This document shows positions 1 through 9,574 of a DNA stretch of 64,000 nt, piece after piece (the stretch's first letter is position 1; the number at the start of each line of letters is the position of its first letter). This DNA is from Burkholderiaceae bacterium (GTDB lineage: Bacteria > Pseudomonadota > Gammaproteobacteria > Burkholderiales > Burkholderiaceae_C). The position numbers and the translations under genes were made by a program. The notes under the pieces were generated by a model that saw only the letters and a program-made list of their open reading frames with translations, was not told the origin of the DNA and did no database searches. The DNA is taken from positions 434,001-498,000 of the forward strand of contig JAHCKM010000005.1 of the NCBI GenBank assembly GCA_026125795.1, written 5' to 3'.

Positions 1-1251
1 AGCGTCGATCGTGTGGCTCGGCTGCCTGGCTGTGAACTGATCGGATGGCCTGAACTGCTCGCTCTTGGGCAAGGGCATAGGCACCGGGTAGTCGATGCCG
101 ACATGGTTGCGATCTTCTACACGAGCGGATCGACCGGGCGTCCGAAAGGCGTTGTGCTGTCCCACCGAAACATGGTGGTCGGGGCGAAGAGCGTCGCAAC
201 CTACCTTGAGAACCATTACGGCGACACGCTGTTGGCCGCGTTGCCGTTGTCATTCGATGCAGGCTTCAGCCAACTGACGACAGCCTTTCATGCCGGTGCA
301 CGTGCGGTGCTGCTGAACTATCTAGTGCCGCGCGATGTGCTCATGGCGATGGGGCGAGAGCATGTAACGGGAATCACAGCGGTGCCTCCGCTGTATATCC
401 AACTCTCCCAGTTGGAGTGGCCGCGTGCAGTCACCGACCACCTGCGCTATTTCGCGAACACCGGTGGGCGCATGCCGCGCGAGACGTTGTCGTTACTCCG
501 GCAGCGCGCACCGAATGCCAAGCCGTTCTTGATGTACGGGCTGACGGAGGCATTCCGCTCCACCTACCTGCCACCGGACCAGGTCGACCGCCGGCCCGAT
601 TCGATCGGCAAGGCAATACCGAACGCGGAGATATTGGTGTTGCGGGAAGACGGCACTGAGTGCACGGCCAACGAACCGGGCGAACTGGTTCACCGAGGTG
701 CCCTGGTGGGCATGGGGTACTGGGGTGACCCGGACAAAACGGCGGAACGCTACAGACCCCTGCCCATCGGCGTGGGGGGGCGCGAAGCAGGGCTACCACT
801 ACCAGAGATGGCGGTCTTCTCGGGCGATACGGTGCGCCGAGATCCAGACGGCTTCCTGTACTTCGTCGGACGGCGCGACGAGATGATCAAGACATCGGGC
901 TATCGCGTCAGCCCGACCGAGGTGGAGGAAGTCCTTTACGCCATCAAGAAGGTGGGTGAGTGTGCTGCGTTCGGTGTCGAGCACCCTGTGCTTGGCCAGG
1001 CGATCTGCGTGATCGTTACCTCTCCCGATGGTGGTACCTCGATTGACGCAGCCGACGTGCTGCGCGATTGCCGCATTCGTATGCCTGCCTATATGGTTCC
1101 CTCGAAGGTGATCGTCGTGCCGGGTCCCCTGCCTCGAAACCCGAACGGCAAGATTGACCGTAAGGCGTTGTCCGCGGAGTTCGCACAGCTCGTCGCTGAC
1201 GACTGGCGAGGAAACGGCGCTGGCTTGTTGCATCAAGGGGCGCGGAAGTGA
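1..1251 (+). CDS. Acyl-CoA ligase (AMP-forming), exosortase A-associated type, 5' truncated
   Basis: The reading frame is open from base 1, so the N-terminus lies outside the window. The visible 416 residues carry the AMP-binding signature YTSGSTGRPKGV, a later YGLTE motif, the SGD-(x)n-GRRDEMIKTSGYRVSP hinge and the C-terminal PRNPNGKIDRK lysine motif. These belong to the ANL superfamily, which adenylates a carboxylic acid and transfers it to CoA or a carrier protein. The stop overlaps the GTG start of the next gene by 4 bases, indicating translational coupling. Sequence and pairing with a PLP decarboxylase match the ligase/decarboxylase pair known from exosortase A (PEP-CTERM) EPS loci. The substrate is unknown. 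An internal GTG at 13 is unlikely to be the true start because upstream codons fit the family. Confidence 0.85.
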   Translation, partial: SVDRVARLPGCELIGWPELLALGQGHRHRVVDADMVAIFYTSGSTGRPKGVVLSHRNMVVGAKSVATYLENHYGDTLLAALPLSFDAGFSQLTTAFHAGARAVLLNYLVPRDVLMAMGREHVTGITAVPPLYIQLSQLEWPRAVTDHLRYFANTGGRMPRETLSLLRQRAPNAKPFLMYGLTEAFRSTYLPPDQVDRRPDSIGKAIPNAEILVLREDGTECTANEPGELVHRGALVGMGYWGDPDKTAERYRPLPIGVGGREAGLPLPEMAVFSGDTVRRDPDGFLYFVGRRDEMIKTSGYRVSPTEVEEVLYAIKKVGECAAFGVEHPVLGQAICVIVTSPDGGTSIDAADVLRDCRIRMPAYMVPSKVIVVPGPLPRNPNGKIDRKALSAEFAQLVADDWRGNGAGLLHQGARK

Positions 1252-2477
1252 GCGACATCCCCGTCCACAGCAAGCCACTCGTCGAATCGACTGCGACCGG
1301 TGAGCTGCTCATCGGCGGCCAACGACTTACGAGGCTCGTGGAGCGAGCCGGCCGCACGCCGTTTTACGCCTACGATCGACGCCTGATTCGCTCACGTGTC
1401 GCGGAACTGCGTGAGACGTTGCCCGCCGGTACGAAGCTCCACTATGCGATGAAGGCGAACCCTTTTGTGCCATTGGTCTGCTTCATGTCGCAGCTGGTCG
1501 ATGGCATTGACGTGGCCTCTGCGGGTGAACTCAACGTTGCCCTCAACGCCGGGGCCGATCCCGCTGAGGTGAGTTTTGCCGGGCCGGGTAAGTCGGAAGC
1601 GGAACTGAGCCAAGCGGTAGCTTCGGGTGTCTTGATCAACGTCGAGTCCCAGCGCGAATTGCGTCTGCTGGCTAGCGTTGCCGATCGGCTCGGCATCGCT
1701 CCGCGTGTGGCCCTGCGAGTCAATCCGGGCTTCGAGCTGAAGGGCTCGGGCATGAAGATGGGTGGCGGGCCCAAGCAGTTCGGCATCGATGAAGAAGACA
1801 TTCCCGAGGCGCTCGCGGACATTCGGGCGCTTGGGCTTGCCTTCGAAGGCTTTCACCTGTTCGCAGGCTCGCAGAATCTGCGTGCCGACGCTGTGTGCGA
1901 GGCGCAGAGGCAGGCGTTTGCGCTGGCGAGGCGGCTGGCTGTTCATGCACCGGCGCCCGTGCGGGTGCTCAACCTCGGTGGTGGTTTTGGTATCCCGTAC
2001 TTTCCAGGTGAACGCCCACTCGCGCTGGGCCCCATCGGTGAGAACTTGACCCAGATACGTGAGCAGTGCCTCCGCGAGATGCCTGAGGCCATCATGGTTG
2101 TTGAATTGGGTCGCTACTTGGTTGGCGAAGCCGGTGTCTATGTCGCGCGGGTCGTTGACCGCAAGGTTTCCAGGGATCAAATCTTTCTGATCACAGATGG
2201 CGGGTTGAACCATCATCTGTCGGCCAGCGGCAACTTCGGGCAGGTGATTCGCAAGAACTTTCCCGTAGCAATCAATGGAAAGGCCAGCGGCCAACGGGAA
2301 ACGGTCTCCGTCGTCGGGCCTCTATGCACCCCGCTCGACCTGTTGGCCGACCGCGTGGAACTTCCGGCGGCTGACATTGGTGACCTATTCGTGGTATTCC
2401 AGTCCGGCGCATATGGAGCGAGTGCGAGCCCGCAGGCATTTCTCGGCCATCCGCCGTGCGCTGAACTGCTTGTCTGA
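1248..2477 (+). CDS. PLP-dependent decarboxylase, exosortase A-associated type
   Basis: The 409-residue protein is a fold-type III PLP enzyme related to diaminopimelate and ornithine decarboxylases. The PLP lysine lies in KLHYAMKANPFVP, and the glycine-rich phosphate-binding loop is NLGGGFGIPYF. A C-terminal barrel region includes VVGPLCTPLDLLAD, with the Cys expected at the active site. The GTG start overlaps the preceding ligase stop. Its pairing with an AMP-forming ligase is the arrangement seen in exosortase A-associated EPS loci, where the two are thought to prepare a small amine or amino-acid derivative. That role is inferred; the family is not biochemically settled. Confidence 0.85.
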   Translation: MSDIPVHSKPLVESTATGELLIGGQRLTRLVERAGRTPFYAYDRRLIRSRVAELRETLPAGTKLHYAMKANPFVPLVCFMSQLVDGIDVASAGELNVALNAGADPAEVSFAGPGKSEAELSQAVASGVLINVESQRELRLLASVADRLGIAPRVALRVNPGFELKGSGMKMGGGPKQFGIDEEDIPEALADIRALGLAFEGFHLFAGSQNLRADAVCEAQRQAFALARRLAVHAPAPVRVLNLGGGFGIPYFPGERPLALGPIGENLTQIREQCLREMPEAIMVVELGRYLVGEAGVYVARVVDRKVSRDQIFLITDGGLNHHLSASGNFGQVIRKNFPVAINGKASGQRETVSVVGPLCTPLDLLADRVELPAADIGDLFVVFQSGAYGASASPQAFLGHPPCAELLV

Positions 2478-2668
2478 TGCCTTTGCGGAGCCCCTGGCTC
2501 GTGCCGTGGCAGTTCGGGCAGTCATCCCCCTTGAACGAGTGGCCGATTTCCCCCTAACTCCCCGCTCGCGACCAGCCCCATTTCCCCCAAGGGGCCTGAG
2601 AATACGTGTACTTGCCCTGCCCGCGCCTGCGGCCAACAGAGGGCGAGCATCGTTCTCGCGGAGAAATT

Positions 2669-3205
2669 ATGCAAGATTCAAACCCGCTGAGTGAACAGGG
2701 AAGCGCCAGGCGGAGGCTGATTCGCGGGTCTTTTGCTGTGCCGGCCTTGCTGACACTGCACAGCGGTGCGTCTATGGCTGGATCGTCGATCAATGGCTGT
2801 CTGGTGCGCCAGAATAAGTATCCGGTTTCGCAGCGGGTCGCCGGTAACGACGACGTCTGGTTTCGATACCAGTTGTGGGGCTATGTCAAAACAACTGGAG
2901 AAGTCGCTGATCAAGCAGGCCTCTGGATCCGAGGGTCCGACTTAGCCGTCTATGACATCGGCAGAAATCGGGTCTGGCTCAGCGGTGGAGCGTATCAGCG
3001 CTTCAACGCTGCCAGCAACAGCCTGGGTCAGATGGAGTATTCGCAGCCCAAAGGGCCGGCCGGGTGCAATTGGAAGCGGGTCAATCGCTGGGTGTCGCTC
3101 CGCGTCGACCGCTATGGCAACCTGACGGGTGCGGGCAGTAGCGGATACGGATCCGCAGTGGCCGACTCCTGCTGGAACTCGTTCGCCATCGGCGCACGGA
3201 CTTGA
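2669..3205 (+). CDS. Small exported protein with Tat-like signal, first gene of HprK/PqqD cassette
   Basis: I chose the ATG at 2669 because GGAGA lies a few bases upstream; a GTG at 2606 would add a Pro/Arg-rich leader without a convincing ribosome site. The 178-residue product starts with a polar N-region, then ARRRLIRGSF and a hydrophobic stretch (AVPALLTL), resembling a twin-arginine signal. The mature part is Gly/Ser/aromatic-rich with three cysteines (NGC, AGCNW, DSCWN). I do not recognise the fold. Its stop overlaps the TTG start of the PqqD-like gene, so it belongs to that operon and may be the product handled by it. Function unknown. Confidence 0.7.
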   Translation: MQDSNPLSEQGSARRRLIRGSFAVPALLTLHSGASMAGSSINGCLVRQNKYPVSQRVAGNDDVWFRYQLWGYVKTTGEVADQAGLWIRGSDLAVYDIGRNRVWLSGGAYQRFNAASNSLGQMEYSQPKGPAGCNWKRVNRWVSLRVDRYGNLTGAGSSGYGSAVADSCWNSFAIGART

Positions 3206-3468
3206 GCCGGTTTGCGCGTAGCGCTGGCTTGAGAATCGAATCTCTCGGGGATACCTGGGCGGTGTTCAGCCCGCGGTCGGGTGATACGGTGCAACTCAAT
3301 ACCGAGGCAACTGCGGTTCTGGAGTTACTTGCCGATGGACCTCTTCATGACTCCGAGGTCGTTCGTATGCTGGCAGCCGTAAGTGGGACTGAGCCTGCTG
3401 GTATCGCGGCGGAACTCTCTGAGCTTTGGCCCCAACTGGTAGCCGTTGGCTTCGTCGATCAGCTCTGA
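3202..3468 (+). CDS. PqqD-family protein of the HprK-related (HPr-rel-A) system
   Basis: An 88-residue protein with the PqqD winged-helix layout: SPRSGDTVQLNTEATAVLELL is the strand-turn-helix typical of PqqD peptide chaperones, followed by a helix and a short C-terminal segment. PqqD proteins bind precursor peptides in RiPP-type pathways; variants next to HprK-like kinases are called the HPr-rel-A system in family databases but have no proven function. The start is TTG, overlapping the upstream TGA by 3 bases, so translation is probably coupled. The stop lies just before the HprK-like kinase start. Confidence 0.75.
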   Translation: MSRFARSAGLRIESLGDTWAVFSPRSGDTVQLNTEATAVLELLADGPLHDSEVVRMLAAVSGTEPAGIAAELSELWPQLVAVGFVDQL

Positions 3469-3497
3469 GCGGGTCACGGCAGGATCCTGAGCACGAC

Positions 3498-4433
3498 TTG
3501 TCTCAATCGCTGCGCGACGTCGAGCCGGGAGTTCTCAGACAAGCCCTTGCGGCCGATGGCGTCCGGCTCGATTTCGGCGCTGCGCGACTGCGTCTCAGTT
3601 CGACCTCAAGGGCGTTGGCGAACCACTTGCGCTTGGCCTATGCGAACTTCCCGCTCGACGTCGAGCCTTCATGGTCTGACATTCACGCGCGAATCAGTCC
3701 GGTCCGCGGGATTCGTCGCTGGATCCGACCTCAAGTGGCGTTCCACTGCGACGGCACGAGACCTTTCGAGCCCTTTCCCGCCGATGCGGGGTTGCCGCTG
3801 TTGGAGTGGGGAACGAACTGGCTGTTCAGCCAGCGGCTGAACGAACTTCTGCTGTTTCACGCAGGGGTGGTTGAGCGCGACGGTCGCGCACTGTTGATGC
3901 CCGCGATGCCGGGATCGGGGAAGAGCACGCTCACGGCAGGTCTCTCGGTGCGAGGCTGGCGTCTTCTCTCTGACGAATTTGGCGCGTGGGATCTCCAACT
4001 GCGAGAGTTCCACCCCGTCCTGAAACCGATCGCGCTGAAGAACGAGTCGATCGCGGTCATCCGTCGCTTTGCTCCGGAGGCGCAGTTCGGTCCGAGCTTT
4101 CCGGGAACGCGCAAGGGAACGGTGTCGCATCTCGCGGCCAACTCGGATGCCGTGGCGCGCCGCCACGACCGCGCCAAGCCGGGCGCGATTGTCCTTCCAA
4201 AGTGGGTCTCTGGAGCTCACATCCAACTGGATCCGCTGGGGCCAGATCGCGCGTTTCCGTTGTTGGCGTTCAACTCCTTCAATTACACCACCCTGGGCGA
4301 GGCGGCCTTCGATGCCGTCGTGCGACTGGCGCGAGGCTGCCCCGCCTACAGCCTGATCTACGCCAACCTCGACGAGGCGGTCGCGCTGCTGAGTGAGAAA
4401 TGGCCCACGCTGATCGAGCGAGCCGGCGAGTGA
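3498..4433 (+). CDS. HprK-related kinase A
   Basis: The protein resembles the C-terminal kinase half of HPr kinase/phosphorylase: LLLFHAGVVERDG, then a P-loop MPGSGKST, then LLSDEFGAWD and a conserved LKPIALKNESI segment. I place the start at TTG 3498, giving 311 residues beginning LSQSLRDVEPG, which fits related proteins; a TTG at 3426 would add 24 residues overlapping the PqqD-like gene. True HprK phosphorylates serine on HPr, but no HPr gene is present here, so the target is unknown. Location between PqqD-like and nucleotidyltransferase-like genes defines the cassette. Confidence 0.78.
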   Translation: MSQSLRDVEPGVLRQALAADGVRLDFGAARLRLSSTSRALANHLRLAYANFPLDVEPSWSDIHARISPVRGIRRWIRPQVAFHCDGTRPFEPFPADAGLPLLEWGTNWLFSQRLNELLLFHAGVVERDGRALLMPAMPGSGKSTLTAGLSVRGWRLLSDEFGAWDLQLREFHPVLKPIALKNESIAVIRRFAPEAQFGPSFPGTRKGTVSHLAANSDAVARRHDRAKPGAIVLPKWVSGAHIQLDPLGPDRAFPLLAFNSFNYTTLGEAAFDAVVRLARGCPAYSLIYANLDEAVALLSEKWPTLIERAGE

Positions 4434-4464
4434 TCGCGGCTTGCCGATTCAAAATGGCGCTGTG

Positions 4465-5568
4465 ATGCATCGTTCGGAACCGGGGCCTCCACACCAGGAA
4501 CTCATCGCAGCGATTCGCAACCCCCAGGTTGTGCTGGGCTGGACGATGGCAACCTGGGAGATCCAAGTCAGGCTGTCGCGTCGACTTCGCCTGCTCTCGC
4601 GGTTGGCGGCTGCGCTCGAAGCGCACGGAGTGCTTGCCGACGTGCCGGCAGAACCCGGACGACTCCTGCGCTCGGACCTCCAACTCTCCCGCTGGCGCAC
4701 CAGATCAATGCGATGGGCTGTCGAGCGCGTGGGTGCCTGCTTGAGCGGGCGCGGCTACCCGCTCGTCCTGCTGAAGGGGGCAGCGTATCTGAGCCAGCAG
4801 CTCGGGATCGCGCGCGGCCGGCTGCCCTCCGATCTTGACATCCTGGTTCCCAAGGACGCCATCGGCGACGCGCAGGAACAACTGCGCTTGGCCGGCTGGC
4901 AAGAGATGGAACTGGATGCCCACGATCAGCGCTACTACCGCGAGTGGAGCCATGAAGCATCGCCGATGCGACATCCGGCGCATCGCATGGAACTGGACCT
5001 ACATCACAACGTCCTGCCCCCGATCGGCAAACCGCGCGTCGATGCGGCGTTGCTCTTGGACGAGATCGAGCCATCACCGTGGACCGGCTGGCATGTCTTG
5101 TCAGGCCCGGACCAGTTCCTGCATGCGGCGGCACACCTGTTCTGTGATTCCGTGCTCCGCGACCGGCTGCGTGACCTGGTCGATCTCGACGGGATTGCGC
5201 GCGAGATGGGTCCGACGGGAGTGTTCTGGAACCGGGTTGTCGAGCGGGCTCGGACCCTGGGTCTGACCGAGGAGTGCGCCCTGGCATGCCGATTCTTGGC
5301 CGAGTGGTTCGATACCCCGATGGGCGAGACCGCGCTGTTGATAGGACAGCGGCCGGTTGCGCGGCATGGGAGACGGCACCTGCTGTTTTCGTTGTTGTCG
5401 AAAGCGATGACGCCATTGGCGCCCGATGAAGAGCCTGGCGTACTGAATCGACTCGTGGACCTCACCGTGCTGAGCCGGTACCACTTGAACCGAATGCCGA
5501 TTCGGCTCTTGATTCCCCATCTTGCGCACAAGCTGAAGAGTCCGAAGGCTGAGTTGACGGTTCGGTGA
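4465..5568 (+). CDS. Nucleotidyltransferase-like family protein (HprK/PqqD cassette)
   Basis: The 367-residue product contains LVLLKGAAYL followed by GRLPSDLDILVP. This is the G-x(n)-D-x-D pattern of the nucleotidyltransferase superfamily group often found beside PqqD-like and HprK-like genes. Downstream are conserved MELDLHHNVLPP and a His-rich DQFLHAAAHLFCD segment. The start is ambiguous: ATG 4465 is preceded directly by an in-frame GTG and, further up, TTG 4441; none has a good ribosome site. It ends the cassette that begins at 2669. Whether it transfers a nucleotide or a phosphate-linked group to a peptide or sugar is not known. Confidence 0.72.
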   Translation: MHRSEPGPPHQELIAAIRNPQVVLGWTMATWEIQVRLSRRLRLLSRLAAALEAHGVLADVPAEPGRLLRSDLQLSRWRTRSMRWAVERVGACLSGRGYPLVLLKGAAYLSQQLGIARGRLPSDLDILVPKDAIGDAQEQLRLAGWQEMELDAHDQRYYREWSHEASPMRHPAHRMELDLHHNVLPPIGKPRVDAALLLDEIEPSPWTGWHVLSGPDQFLHAAAHLFCDSVLRDRLRDLVDLDGIAREMGPTGVFWNRVVERARTLGLTEECALACRFLAEWFDTPMGETALLIGQRPVARHGRRHLLFSLLSKAMTPLAPDEEPGVLNRLVDLTVLSRYHLNRMPIRLLIPHLAHKLKSPKAELTVR

Positions 5569-5680
5569 AGGCAGCGGTACCCAGTCTTTTCGCGGATTTG
5601 TGTGTGCAGCTCCCCGCGGCTGCGCCAGACAGCCACTCGAATTGGGGAGTTTGCAGCGGGGACCGCCGAGGCCAGCGGGC

Positions 5681-5686
5681 GATAAT
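5681..5686 (+). promoter_or_regulatory. Possible -10 element upstream of tviB
   Basis: GATAAT lies 59 bases before the tviB start in a 176-base gap after the HprK cassette. A TTGCAG at 5651-5656 is too far away (24-base spacing) for a standard -35, so this is only a weak suggestion of a separate transcript for the nucleotide-sugar genes. Confidence 0.25.
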
Positions 5687-5744
5687 CCGATCCCGCACGC
5701 GACACGGCAACATGGTATCGGAGCGAGGCGAGGATGGAATCGGC

Positions 5745-7043
5745 ATGCAGGAGAATTCACCAGTGATCACGCTCGCGGTCGTCGGATTGGGCTATGTCGG
5801 ATTGCCTCTTGCCGTCGAGTTTGGCAAGAAGTTCCGCACCATCGGCCTGGATCTTTCGGTGGAGAAGATCGAAGCGTACAAGCGTCACGTCGACCCCACG
5901 GGAGAGGTCAGCACAGCGGACCTCAAGGCGGCGGTGTACCTGAAACCGACGACCGATGCCGCCGCGCTGAAAGATGCTGACTTCATCGTCGTGGCGGTAC
6001 CTACACCGGTCGACGAGGCCCACATTCCGGATTTCGCACCGCTGATCGGCTCCAGCACTTCGGTGGGCAAGAACCTCAAGAAGGGCGCCATCGTCGTCTA
6101 CGAGTCCACCGTCTACCCGGGCGCCACTGAAGAAGTGTGCATCCCGCTGCTGGAAAAGCACTCGGGGCTGAAATGGAAGCAAGACTTCTTCGTCGGGTAT
6201 TCACCCGAGCGGATCAATCCCGGAGACAAGCAGCACACGCTGACCAAGATCACCAAGGTCGTGTCGGGCGATACGCCGGAAACCCTGGCCAAAGTGGCCG
6301 AAGTCTACGGAGGCATCATCACGGCTGGCGTTCACAAGGCATCGAGCATCAAGGTGGCCGAAGCCGCCAAGGTGATCGAGAACACGCAGCGTGACTTGAA
6401 CATCGCGTTGGTCAACGAGTTGTCGCTGATCTTCCATCGCATCGGCATCGACACTCTCGAGGTGCTGCAGGCCGCGGGCACCAAGTGGAACTTCCTGCCC
6501 TTTCGTCCTGGCCTGGTTGGTGGCCACTGCATCGGCGTGGACCCCTACTACCTGACGCACAAGGCAGAGACACTCGGCTATCACCCACAGGTCATTCTGG
6601 CCGGCCGACGCATCAATGACGGCATGGGTAAGTACATTGCCGAGCAGACCGTCAAGCAGATGATTCAAGCCGGTTTCTCGATCAAGGGCGCCCACATCAT
6701 CGTGCTTGGTCTAACCTTCAAGGAGAATTGCCCCGACCTGCGCAACTCCAAGGTGATCGATGTCATACGCGAACTCGAGAGCTACGGTGCCGCGGTGCAT
6801 GTGCACGATCCGGTGGCCGAGACCGCCGAGGCTGAACACGAGTACGGCGTCAAGCTCGTGTCATGGGAACATCTGCCGCGTGCCAATGCGATCGTTGCCG
6901 CGGTGGCGCACAAGGAGTTCGCCGAGCGGCCGATGGACCAAATGCTGTCCAAGCTGGCGAACGGCGGCGTCTATGTCGATGTCAAGTGCACCGCGGATGC
7001 GCAGGCGCTGAAGGCACGAGGCATCAACGTCTGGCGCCTGTAG
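5745..7043 (+). CDS. tviB: UDP-N-acetyl-D-glucosamine 6-dehydrogenase (TviB/WbpO type)
   Basis: The 432-residue protein has the Rossmann motif [12 protein letters not shown], the family segments VPTPVDEAH and [12 protein letters not shown], the substrate signature SPERINPGD, and the catalytic-cysteine motif [12 protein letters not shown]. It oxidises a UDP-HexNAc C6 to the uronic acid; the sequence is of the VipA/TviB/WbpO group, giving UDP-GlcNAcA or UDP-GalNAcA. I chose ATG 5745, preceded by AGGA at 5731; longer frames lack conservation. The stop overlaps by one base the GTG start of the epimerase, so the pair is coupled. Confidence 0.9.
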   Translation: MQENSPVITLAVVGLGYVGLPLAVEFGKKFRTIGLDLSVEKIEAYKRHVDPTGEVSTADLKAAVYLKPTTDAAALKDADFIVVAVPTPVDEAHIPDFAPLIGSSTSVGKNLKKGAIVVYESTVYPGATEEVCIPLLEKHSGLKWKQDFFVGYSPERINPGDKQHTLTKITKVVSGDTPETLAKVAEVYGGIITAGVHKASSIKVAEAAKVIENTQRDLNIALVNELSLIFHRIGIDTLEVLQAAGTKWNFLPFRPGLVGGHCIGVDPYYLTHKAETLGYHPQVILAGRRINDGMGKYIAEQTVKQMIQAGFSIKGAHIIVLGLTFKENCPDLRNSKVIDVIRELESYGAAVHVHDPVAETAEAEHEYGVKLVSWEHLPRANAIVAAVAHKEFAERPMDQMLSKLANGGVYVDVKCTADAQALKARGINVWRL

Positions 7044-8080
7044 TGCAACCGACGACCGATGCGATCGCCGAGTCGCTGCGCACTCGGCCGCGGCGCTGGT
7101 TGGTGACCGGCAGCGCCGGCTTCATCGGATCCAATCTGCTGGAGGCCTTGCTCGCCGCTAACCAGCACGTGGTGAGCCTCGACAACTTCGCCACCGGTCA
7201 CCGTGAGAACCTGGACCGGGTGCGTGCCCTCGTCGGCGAGTCGGCTTGGGAGCGGCATACCTTCATCGAGGGCGACATCGCCGACAGCCAGACCTGCCTT
7301 CGTGCCTGCAACGGCATCGACGTCGTGCTGCACCAGGCGGCGCTCGGCTCGGTGCCGCGCTCGATCAAGGATCCGTTGGCGACGCACCGAGCCAACGCCA
7401 CCGGTTTCATCGAGATGCTGGTGGCGGCCAAGGACGCCGGTGTGAAACGGTTCATCTACGCTGCCTCGAGTTCGACCTATGGCGATTCGCTGCAGTTGCC
7501 GAAGGTCGAGGATGTGATCGGTCGCCCGTTGTCGCCGTACGCCGTCACGAAGTACCTCAACGAGCTGTATGCCGACGTGTTCGGCCGCTGCTATGGGCTG
7601 GCGACAATCGGATTGCGCTATTTCAACGTGTTCGGTCCGCGCCAGGATCCCCAAGGAGCTTACGCCGCGGTGATCCCACGCTGGGTGTCCGCCATGCTGG
7701 CCGGGCGTTCCTGCACCATCAATGGCGACGGCCGCACGACACGCGACTTCTGCTACGTGGCCAACGCCGTGCAAGCCAATCTGCTGGCAGCTACCACCGA
7801 AAACCCGCAGGCGATCGGACAGGTCTACAACGTTGCCTGCGGAGAACAAACCAGCCTGCTGGATCTGCACTCGCTGATCGCCGATGCGCTGCGCGCTCGG
7901 CGGCCGTCGTTGCGCATCGGAGCCCCGCGGTTTGCCGAGTTCCGCGAAGGTGACATCCGGGACTCGTTGGCCGACATCAGTAGGGCCCGCGAGCTTCTCG
8001 GCTACCGGCCGAGCCACCACATTCGCGACGGCTTGCATGCGGCAGTCGATTGGTACATTGGGGCGTCGACCTCGGCGTAG
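7043..8080 (+). CDS. tviC: UDP-HexNAc(A) 4-epimerase (TviC/WbpP type)
   Basis: An extended short-chain dehydrogenase of 345 residues with the NAD motif GSAGFIGSN, the Ser-rich AASSSTYGD loop and the catalytic [18 protein letters not shown] and RDFCYV motifs are as in WbpP/TviC/Gne epimerases. The start is GTG 7043, overlapping the last base of the tviB stop. Together the two enzymes interconvert the Glc and Gal series of UDP-HexNAc and its uronic acid, so a GalNAcA residue in the polymer is likely. Specificity for the acid or the neutral sugar cannot be read from sequence alone. Confidence 0.88.
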   Translation: MQPTTDAIAESLRTRPRRWLVTGSAGFIGSNLLEALLAANQHVVSLDNFATGHRENLDRVRALVGESAWERHTFIEGDIADSQTCLRACNGIDVVLHQAALGSVPRSIKDPLATHRANATGFIEMLVAAKDAGVKRFIYAASSSTYGDSLQLPKVEDVIGRPLSPYAVTKYLNELYADVFGRCYGLATIGLRYFNVFGPRQDPQGAYAAVIPRWVSAMLAGRSCTINGDGRTTRDFCYVANAVQANLLAATTENPQAIGQVYNVACGEQTSLLDLHSLIADALRARRPSLRIGAPRFAEFREGDIRDSLADISRARELLGYRPSHHIRDGLHAAVDWYIGASTSA

Positions 8081-8218
8081 GGCACTTCGTGGCTCCCACC
8101 GGCCGCATCCGACAACCCAAACCGCACCTGCGGGATGCAGCGTCGGCACGATCGGAGAAAATGCAGGCTGTTTGGCCATTGGCCTCCGCGCAAATGAGCC
8201 GGAGCGTTTCGTGTCTAC

Positions 8219-9574
8219 ATGAAGATCACCATCAGCGGCTCGGGCTACGTCGGACTTGTCACCGGCGCGTGCCTGGCGGAAATGGGCAACCACGTGATGT
8301 CACTGGACGTGGACCCGCGAAAGATTGCCGTCCTCCAGTCGGGAGGCGTGCCGATACACGAGCCGGGCCTGGATGTCCTGATCCAGCGCAACGCGAAGGC
8401 CGGGCGCTTGCAGTTCACCACCGACATCGAACGGGCCGTGCAACACGGCACGGTGCAGTTCGTTGCAGTGGGCACGCCTCCTGGTGAGGACGGATCGGCC
8501 GACTTGAGCTACGTGGTCCAGGCCGCGCGCGCGATCGGTGAGCGCATGACCGACTACAAGCTGATTGTTGACAAGAGCACGGTGCCGGTGGGCACCGGCG
8601 ACGTGGTGGAAGCCACCGTCCGCGAGGCGTTGGCTGCGCGCGGGGTCGAGCTTCAGTTCTCGGTGGTGTCCAATCCGGAGTTCCTGAAGGAAGGCGCGGC
8701 GATCGCCGACTTCATGAAGCCCGATCGGGTGATCGTCGGCAGCGAGGATGATGATGAGCGCGCGATTCACCTGATGCGCGCCTTGTACGCCCCATTCATA
8801 CGCAACCGCGACCGCCTGCTGGTGATGGACGTGCGCAGCGCCGAGCTGACCAAGTACGCAGCCAACGCGATGCTGGCCACGCGCATCAGCTTCATGAACG
8901 ATCTGGCCAACCTGGCCGAACGCCTGGGCGCCGACATCGAGCTCGTGCGCCAGGGCATCGGCAGTGATCCGCGCATCGGCACGCAGTTTCTCTATCCCGG
9001 CTGCGGCTACGGGGGCTCGTGCTTCCCCAAAGACGTGCGCGCGTTGCTGCACACCGGCGAACAAGCCGGCCTCGGCCTGCCGGTTCTGCGCGCGGTCGAA
9101 GCGGTCAACCACGGGCAGAAGCGACTGCTGGTCGACAAGATCGTGGCGCGCTTCGGTGAAGATCTCACCGGGTGTCGCTTCGCGCTCTGGGGGCTCGCCT
9201 TCAAACCGGGCACCGACGACATGCGCGAGGCGCCCAGCCTGGTGGTCATGCGCGAGCTGATCGACCGCGGCGCGCTGGTGGTCGCCTACGATCCCGTTGC
9301 GCTGGACGAGGCCCGGGCGCGCACGGCGCAGTGGCACGGGGTGGAGTTCGCCACCAGTGCGGCCGAAGCAGTGAAGGGCGCGGATGCGCTCGTCATCGTC
9401 ACCGAATGGAAGGAGTTCCGCAGTCCTGACTTCGATGCGCTGCGCGCCGGCCTCAAGCAGCCGCTGATCTTCGATGGTCGCAACCTGTTCGACCCGCTGT
9501 ACCTGACGGGCCTCGGGTTCGACTACCGCTGCGTCGGACGGGCCGCGGTTCAGGCGGCGGGCGACCCACGCTGA
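8219..9574 (+). CDS. ugd: UDP-glucose 6-dehydrogenase
   Basis: A 451-residue UDP-glucose dehydrogenase: the NAD motif [17 protein letters not shown] starts at residue 7, [16 protein letters not shown] and KSTVPVGTG follow, and the catalytic-cysteine motif is [27 protein letters not shown] is the conserved C-terminal domain signature. It converts UDP-Glc to UDP-GlcA. It is separated from tviC by 138 bases without visible coding and its stop shares one base with the wecB ATG. Having both Ugd and TviB in one locus predicts two different uronic acids. Confidence 0.95.
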   Translation: MKITISGSGYVGLVTGACLAEMGNHVMSLDVDPRKIAVLQSGGVPIHEPGLDVLIQRNAKAGRLQFTTDIERAVQHGTVQFVAVGTPPGEDGSADLSYVVQAARAIGERMTDYKLIVDKSTVPVGTGDVVEATVREALAARGVELQFSVVSNPEFLKEGAAIADFMKPDRVIVGSEDDDERAIHLMRALYAPFIRNRDRLLVMDVRSAELTKYAANAMLATRISFMNDLANLAERLGADIELVRQGIGSDPRIGTQFLYPGCGYGGSCFPKDVRALLHTGEQAGLGLPVLRAVEAVNHGQKRLLVDKIVARFGEDLTGCRFALWGLAFKPGTDDMREAPSLVVMRELIDRGALVVAYDPVALDEARARTAQWHGVEFATSAAEAVKGADALVIVTEWKEFRSPDFDALRAGLKQPLIFDGRNLFDPLYLTGLGFDYRCVGRAAVQAAGDPR

